Assembly (NCBI GenBank): GCA_022496185.1
Contig: WTXG01000465.1
Location: 1 to 21,094, forward strand
Reading direction: 5' to 3'
DNA: 21,094 nucleotides
From: Multifurca ochricompacta
Lineage: Eukaryota > Basidiomycota > Agaricomycetes > Russulales > Russulaceae
A program made the position numbers and the translations under genes. The notes below the pieces were generated by a model that was not told the origin of the DNA, did not search any database, and worked only from the letters and a program-made list of their open reading frames with translations. This document shows, piece after piece, positions 16,225-21,094 of this stretch (the first letter of the stretch is position 1; each line of letters begins with the position of its first letter).

Positions 16225-17820
16225 TAGGGATCAGCAAGGGTTTTCATACCCACATGGGTAAGTGCCATGGGTTTTGACAGGTACAGGTACAGGTATACAA
16301 CTCCCAACCTGCCAGAAACCTGTACCTGCGCAGTGGGTTTGGTGGGTATAAGTGACCATCAGTCATTGACAAGATCAGCAGAAATTTAATGATAAAATAC
16401 ATTTGTAGCAAACAAATGACTATATTTTATTTGATGTATGCTACAGGGTTTTTGTAAATATGTTCTAGTGTTATCCTATGAAATATCAAAGCAGATCAAT
16501 GGTGCAATGTAAAATAAAAGTGTTATCAGTGATCCACTCTCTTGAAAATCCTGATGCAACTGTTTTATTAATGTGCGATCAATTCTGCCAGTCTGGCACT
16601 ATCTAAAATACACTCTAGACTACTTTAGACTATTCTATAATCTAATTATTAAATTAGTTTACTGAAACAAGACCTGCATGTATCTACAGGCTGCATAGGG
16701 CAGTGACTACATTGGACCAGCATATTGGTCTGATCTCCTTCCTATTAAGGAAGGTTGACTTAACAACCACAGCTGCGATTTTCCATCAATACATCTTATT
16801 TACTAATGTGCAATCCTTTCTGCTGGTCTGGCACTGTTTATAATCCATACAAAATTATTTTAGACTACTTTATAATCAGATTATTAATTTATATTACTCA
16901 AACAGGGCCTGTGTGTATCTATCAGTGTCCATTGCTGCATAGGGCAGTGACTACTTTGCATCATGTGGACCAGGTCAGAATGGTCCGAACTCCTTCTTAT
17001 CTTATCTATATCTAAGAAGGTTGACTTGTATAATGCATGTGCCCTCAGGATGGCTTTCAAGTGGTCCAGGATGCCAAAAATGTGCATCCAGGACAATAGT
17101 AGTAAAGTAGTATCTAAAGTACAAGCCTGTGCCATGCCTGTTCCACAAAATAAAATAAAATAAGAATGTAAATAAAGAATCAAATTAATCTTCTGAACAT
17201 AAATCAGCAATTATTGAGGGATCCTGAGTAGCCACAAATGAACACATTGTATCCAAGTGCATATCTCCCAGACTGGGATGGTCTGGGCTGATTGTCCGAA
17301 ATGTGTGATGCAACCAAAGAACTTGCACACATTTCATTTTATGGGTAACCTGGGTATCAAAACAAATATCCAGGGGTTACCCCTGCCAATCACTATGCAT
17401 TTGTCAATTATTTTTGCATTCTGTGTGGTTATCTGACAGGCTTTTCATTCAATGTTCTATTACATCCTATCTAATCATCTCTGTATATTGGGGTGGATTT
17501 TAGTTGTGCTTGTATAAAATTGAGACCAGAATAATAAAATAAAAATGGAATAATGAATTATCTTAATCTTCTGAACATAAAACAAGAGTCATTGAGGGAT
17601 CTTAAGCAGCCATAAATGAACATGTTGTGTATCTCCTTGGTCCAGGATGGCCCAGGCTGGATATCTGAAATGTGCAATGCAAGTAAAGAACTTGCACGCA
17701 TTTAACACAGGCAACCCACAGGTGACCCACAGGTAACCTGTGGGTTACCCATACCCATAGTGACAGGTACAGGTACAGGTACCAATGAAGATACCTGGGG
17801 GTTACCCCTGCTATTCACTA
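16225..17820. mobile_element. hAT-like non-autonomous element, copy C (1596 bp)
   Basis: It starts TAGGGATCAGCAAGGG and ends CCCCTGCTATTCACTA, flanked by the exact 8-bp duplication CTAGTAGT (16217-16224, 17821-17828). It is closest to copy A and the most complete uninterrupted copy. It contains two diverged tandem copies of a 230-bp unit and two of the 180-bp 3' unit. Subterminal motifs are GGTACAGGTACAGGTAT where copy A has GGGTATGGGTATGGGTAT. There is no transposase; it would rely on an enzyme encoded elsewhere. Confidence 0.88.
16556..17032. repeat. Tandem pair of about 230-bp units inside hAT copy C
   Basis: Unit 1 (about 16560-16765) and unit 2 (about 16793-17030) share AATGTGC(G/A)ATC, TCTGGCACT, TTTTAGACTAC-like blocks, TATAATC, CTGCATAGGGCAGTGACTAC, GTCTGA/GTCCGAACTCCTTC and AAGAAGGTTGACTT in order. 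Copies A (1868-2065) and B (12195-12396) keep only the first unit. In A the second is replaced by the block with the palindromic element. Noncoding. Confidence 0.65.
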
Positions 17821-18111
17821 CTAGTAGTACAGGACAAGACTTTAAGTCTGTTCTTCTGTATTCAATACAGGTGTTTAGGACTCACTTCAAAGACTGGAAA
17901 TCCCCCTTGAAACCTCTAAGCTTGTGCCTTAGAGGAACTTTGACCCCAGAATACTTGTGGCAGGACTTAGCATCTCTGCTCAACTTCATCTTGTGTGTGT
18001 GCCCCTTGACCAGCATAACCTGACTTGACTTTGATAAAGGACCTTGAGTCTTGACAGACAACCTTGAGCCTTGAATCTCAACACAGCATCACACCTTGCT
18101 GTGACAACATT

Positions 18112-18441
18112 ACTGCTAGCTATCTCACCTTTGTTTTACTTAGAGACTTAGATGCAGTCATTAATGCAATAGCAACTGCTTAATCTATAGCAGTTATACA
18201 GTAGTTTATATACAATTTAATGTACTATATTGGCTACTTAATTATATGAGTGCATTATCTTGTTATTGATGTGATTTGATCACATGCCCAATCTTAGATG
18301 TATGTTCTAAGTAGTGTTTGCCACAGGTAACCCATGGGTAAAAACACATGGACCTGTACCCATACCCATATGTACCCAGACCCTTACACCAAGGGTACAG
18401 GTTTGCCATACTATGGGTATGGGTACACCACAGGTCATATA
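18112..18441. other. Gene-free block with a dispersed repeat and a GGGTA-rich stretch
   Basis: No ORF of note. 18169-18314 is an inverted relative of 2153-2306. 18318-18432 is dense in GGTAACCC, GGGTA, GTACCC and GGTATGGGTA motifs in both orientations, resembling the subterminal regions of the hAT-like elements, but without recognisable TIRs or an 8-bp duplication. It ends in the TA target of palindrome 2. Confidence 0.5.
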
Positions 18442-18771
18442 CAGTAACCCACAAAACCATTCCAATGTTTGGCCATCCTGAAGAGATTGACCTACCACAC
18501 AATGAGAATAATTTCCAAACTTAGTAGAAATTGGTAGAGGATAGTGTAGCATCTAAGCTTCAAGTAGAGCCTATAATAATGTCAATTGGATCAGTGGTTC
18601 ATGATATATAAAATGTTTTGTGAGGCATTATCATTGGAACAGTTTTGTGGCCAACATGTGAGATGACAAAACCAGTATCTGGTGGTCATGCAAATGCATT
18701 GACAGTCATGTGACAATGTTTAATAAGTTAAACATACACCAAATAATCATCAACAACACTTGCTTCTTACC

Positions 18772-19132
18772 ATGCATGCCCTCTCTGCTGCCAAAAGGAC
18801 TCACATCATCTCCCTCCTCACTTCAGGCAAATCTGCCCATGAAGTGTCAACTATGACTGGGCATGGCACTGTTATCATCTCCAGATGTGTCATAAATACT
18901 GCCCTTACCATCCCAAGTCAAATGGAGGGAGACCAAGGAGGCTGACAGAGAGAAATGCTCAGCATGCTGTTTGCCTTATCTCCTCTAGCAGGGCAGACAC
19001 ATGTGGAAGTGACTAGAGCACTTCAGAAGTTGTTAATGGGTTCCTCTATCAACACACAATGCCTGTCCATCCTCCCATCAAACTTTCAAGCCATACCTGG
19101 CCCCTCCCATATCATACACCCCTGTTCCATCA
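18772..19132 (+). pseudogene. Tc1-like transposase N-terminal (HTH) fragment, left arm of palindrome 2
   Basis: From ATG 18772 it reads MHALSAAKRTHIISLL, SGKSAHEVSTMTGHG and VIISRCV, then a frame change before the GGRP linker. Relative to copy 1 it keeps the more family-like SAHEVST but lacks two bases near 18998 (GACACATGTGG versus GACACAGATGTGG), a second frame disruption in the HTH2 region. The catalytic domain is absent. It mirrors 19357-19717. Confidence 0.78.
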
Positions 19133-19134
19133 TA

Positions 19135-19354
19135 CAGTAACCCACAAAACCATTCCAATGTTTGGCCATCCTGAAGAGATTGACCTACCACACAATGAGA
19201 ATAATTTCCAAAATTAGTAGAAATTGATAGATGATAGTGTAGCATCTAAGCTTCACTTAGAGCCTATAATAATGTCAATTGAGTCAGTGGTGCATGATAT
19301 ATAAAATGTTTTGTGTAGCAATGTCATTAGAATGGTTTTGTGGCCTATTGCACT
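19135..19354. repeat. 220-bp spacer with Tc1-like ends at the centre of palindrome 2
   Basis: It reads CAGTAACCCACAAAACCATT to GGCCTATTGCACT on the plus strand, flanked by TA at 19133-19134 and 19355-19356. It has the same length as the spacer in palindrome 1 but the opposite orientation. It is homologous to the outer 211-220 bp of each arm. Confidence 0.85.
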
Positions 19355-19356
19355 TA

Positions 19357-19717
19357 TGATGGAATGGGGGTGTATGATATGGGAGGGGCCAGGTATGGCT
19401 TGAAAGTTTGATGGGAGGATGGACAGGCATTGTGTGTTGATAGAGGAACCCATTAACAACTTCTGAAGTGCTCTAGTCACTTCCACATGTGTCTGCCCTG
19501 CTAGAGGAGATAAGGCAAACAGCATGCTGAGCATTTCTCTCTGTCAGCCTCCTTGGTCTCCCTCCATTTGACTTGGGATGGTAAGGGCAGTATTTATGAC
19601 ACATCTGGAGATGATAACAGTGCCATGCCCAGTCATAGTTGACACTTCATGGGCAGATTTGCCTGAAGTGAGGAGGGAGATGATGTGAGTCCTTTTGGCA
19701 GCAGAGAGGGCATGCAT
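19357..19717 (-). pseudogene. Tc1-like transposase N-terminal (HTH) fragment, right arm of palindrome 2
   Basis: Mirror copy of 18772-19132 with the same SAHEVST and SRCV variants and the same two-base loss in the HTH2 region. Together with its partner it would give convergent transcripts if read from the element ends. It is non-functional as a transposase. Confidence 0.78.
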
Positions 19718-20049
19718 GGTAAGAAGCAAGTGTTGTTGATGATTATTTGGTGTATGTTTAACTTATTAAACATTGTCACATGACTGTCAATGCATTTGCA
19801 TGACCACCAGATACTGGTTTTGTCATCTCACATGTTGGCCACAAAACTGTTCCAATGATAATGCCTCACAAAACATTTTATATATCATGAACCACTGATC
19901 CAATTGACATTATTATAGGCTCTACTTGAAGCTTAGATGCTACACTATCCTCTACCAATTTCTACTAAGTTTGGAAATTATTCTCATTGTGTGGTAGGTC
20001 AATCTCTTCAGGATGGCCAAACATTGGAACAGTTTTGTGGGTTACTGTA

Positions 20050-20071
20050 CCTTAAGACTAACTCTTGTATA
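20050..20071 (+). repeat. Fragment of an older LTR of the 11178/20072 family
   Basis: CTTAAGACTAACTCTTGTATA resembles GACTAACGTCTCTTGTAGATA (about 11526-11546) in the related LTR. The text on the far side of the younger LTR (20590-20618, ACTTGTCTTTATCTAGGTCAG) continues the same LTR region, so the younger LTR appears to sit inside an older one. Confidence 0.5.
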
Positions 20072-20584
20072 TGTTGAACACAGGATGTGTTCGGTGATGC
20101 TTCAGGCATCAGGAGATTAGATTAGCTACTTTGTGGATTAGATTAGATTCCGGAGTTTCGGACTTTTTACTATATCATTATTACTTTCTTTCTCACATTC
20201 CGCAGTAGCTGACTGATGTACCTTAGTAATGATGTACAAGCATGTGATTCCTTATTGGCCAATGGCCTTATTCCCTCTTGTTTATTGTTTGGACTTTGTC
20301 TGGCACTTGTGGACTTATTCCCAGTGCACAGACCATCCCTTGGAAATGTATATAAGGGTGTCTGTTTCGTCCTCTACACTTCAGAGTTCTTCTAACATCT
20401 GAAGTGTAAGTTCCTTTCATACTATCTACTTCACTATTAGACTAACGTTCGTACATAGAACTTTCTTTGTCTAGGTCAGTAGTATAGTTAATAGAGTTCT
20501 TCTAACATCTGAAGTAACTTTCTTTGTCTAGCCTAACCCGCTAACCCTTACAGTCAGTATGCTGCACACCATGCCTGTTTCACA
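20072..20584 (+). mobile_element. Solo LTR, 513 bp (TSD GTATA)
   Basis: Ends are TGTTGAACACAGG and CTGTTTCACA, flanked by GTATA at 20067-20071 and 20585-20589. TATA box TATATAAG lies at 20349-20356, and the hairpin-like CTTCAGAGTTCTTC...CATCTGAAG follows and recurs at about 20495-20515. It defines the true ends of this family and so fixes the boundaries of the copy at 11178-11669. No internal region is present. Confidence 0.88.
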
Positions 20585-20620
20585 GTATATAGGACTTGTC
20601 TTTATCTAGGTCAGTAGATA

Positions 20621-21094
20621 CAGTGGGTCAAAAAACTGTCCCAATGTTTGCACCATTTCTAGTATTCACTCTATAGCACCTCAGCATTTAGGAATCTGGT
20701 TATGGTGTGGCTGTATGTCTGAAAGCCCTGCTTCCTGGCTACCATACCCAATTTGGATCAAAGACGTTGGCCATGATATAAGCATTTTATGATCAAATCA
20801 AATCAATCAATCATTGGGACAGTTTTTTGACCCACATTTTAAATCCACTATCTGCCCAAATACTACTTTATTTCACCCCTTTTTGCCTTGGTAACTCCTT
20901 GAATCCTTTTAGTCATCCTTTCTATAACCTTTTGCCATCATTCTGGTGCATTTTTATTCCACTCCTCCACCACCCTCTCCCACAACTCAGGTACCCCCTT
21001 GACTGGTTAAGATCCATCTTCAGATCCACCCAGAGGTGTCCGATGGGGCTAATATTTCAAGGGATTGGGCTATCCATACCAGGCTTCAATATTC
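20621..21094 (-). mobile_element. Tc1/mariner-like element, 3' part, continues past window
   Basis: Starts CAGTGGGTCAAAAAACTG after a TA (20619-20620), a Tc1-type end. An inner inverted copy of the terminal motif (GACAGTTTTTTGACCCAC, 20818-20835) makes the first 215 bp a hairpin-structured end, like the 220-bp units in the palindromic elements but from a different family. A transposase C-terminus follows on the minus strand. The other end is outside the window. Confidence 0.82.
20860..21094 (-). pseudogene. Tc1-like transposase C-terminal fragment, catalytic Glu lost
   Basis: The minus strand reads DSPIP-stop-NISPIGHLWVDLKMDLN, a decayed form of the Tc1 motif SPDLNPIEHLW that carries the third catalytic acidic residue; Glu is replaced by Gly (PIGHLW). 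After a frame change it continues as VPELWERVVEEWNK and RMTKRIQGVTKAKRG, the normal C-terminal helices. At least two stops and one frameshift make it non-functional. The N-terminus lies beyond 21094. Confidence 0.82.

Larger units (their letters stand above)
15909..18106 (+). mobile_element. Solo LTR, about 594 bp, split by hAT copy C (TSD ACATT)
   Basis: Ends are TGTGATGGTTTC (15909) and TTGCTGTGACA (18106), TG...CA, with ACATT on both sides (15904-15908, 18107-18111). Removing the hAT copy and its duplication leaves about 594 bp. A plus-strand TATA box (TGTATATAAGG, about 16205-16215) lies about 300 bp in, like the other LTRs here. The hAT insertion is 10 bp past the TATA box. No coding sequence is present. 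The family is not related to the other LTRs by eye. Confidence 0.65.
18442..20047. mobile_element. Palindromic (fold-back) Tc1/mariner-like element, copy 2
   Basis: It begins CAGTAACCCACAAAACCATT and ends GGGTTACTG, flanked by TA (18440-18441, 20048-20049). It has two 691-bp arms (18442-19132, 19357-20047) and a 220-bp spacer (19135-19354), with TA on each side of the spacer. The architecture equals copy 1 (2322-3931) read from the other strand. Arms match each other at sites that separate this copy from copy 1. It carries two inward-facing transposase N-terminal fragments and no catalytic domain. Confidence 0.9.

Noticed and set aside
1600..18430. Telomere-like repeats (GGGTTA, GGGTAT, GGTACAGG)
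   Set aside because: The runs are short, variable, and always tied to hAT subterminal regions; they do not form TTAGGG arrays.
1..21094. Possible host protein-coding genes among the many open frames of 60-130 codons
   Set aside because: All either belong to transposon proteins, run antisense to them, or lie in noncoding repeat bodies; none shows a domain or intron-exon pattern of a host gene.

Overview
The window is a fully repetitive, nested transposon block from a filamentous fungus. Element families, protein style and the pattern of decay suggest an Agaricomycete basidiomycete; the genus cannot be told from the sequence. I found no host gene. Nearly everything open is a piece of a transposable element, and most pieces lie on the minus strand.

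Backbone (15750 down to 1, minus strand): one old Ty3/gypsy retrotransposon, with its 5' LTR at 15300-15750, gag from 15147, protease, reverse transcriptase (RT), RNase H and integrase, running off the left edge. Removing the later insertions lets the reading frame rejoin at most junctions. The insertions are: (1) a 602-bp solo LTR at 563-1164, target-site duplication (TSD) CAATG; (2) a 222-bp LTR-like or TRIM-like unit with a tRNA-like Pol III module, 1509-4892, TSD GTTTT, itself split by a hAT-like element at 1528-4681 (TSD CATGCACC), which in turn holds a 1.6-kb palindromic Tc1/mariner element at 2322-3931 (TA TSD); (3) a nearly complete Ty1/copia element at 5788-11045 (TSD GCCTT, 404-bp LTRs); (4) a solo LTR at 11178-11669 without a TSD, where about 0.3 kb of the gypsy RT is missing; (5) a second hAT-like copy at 11863-13285 (TSD CCCAGAAT).

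Right flank (15751-21094): a solo LTR at 15909-18106 (TSD ACATT) split by a third hAT-like copy at 16225-17820 (TSD CTAGTAGT); a second copy of the palindromic Tc1 element at 18442-20047 (TA TSD); a solo LTR at 20072-20584 (TSD GTATA) inside remains of an older LTR of the same family; and the end of another Tc1/mariner element from 20621 to the right edge, with a ruined transposase C-terminus.

Two themes link the pieces. First, C-to-T decay at CpG: all six differences between the copia LTRs are CpG transitions, the three breaks in the copia ORF are all TGA (a one-step product of CGA), most gypsy breaks are TGA, and the three hAT copies carry conflicting TG/CA states that point to a lost CpG-rich palindrome. 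Second, the palindromic Tc1 elements: two copies at different sites share the same arm-spacer-arm design, and the arms within each copy match each other better than they match the other copy.
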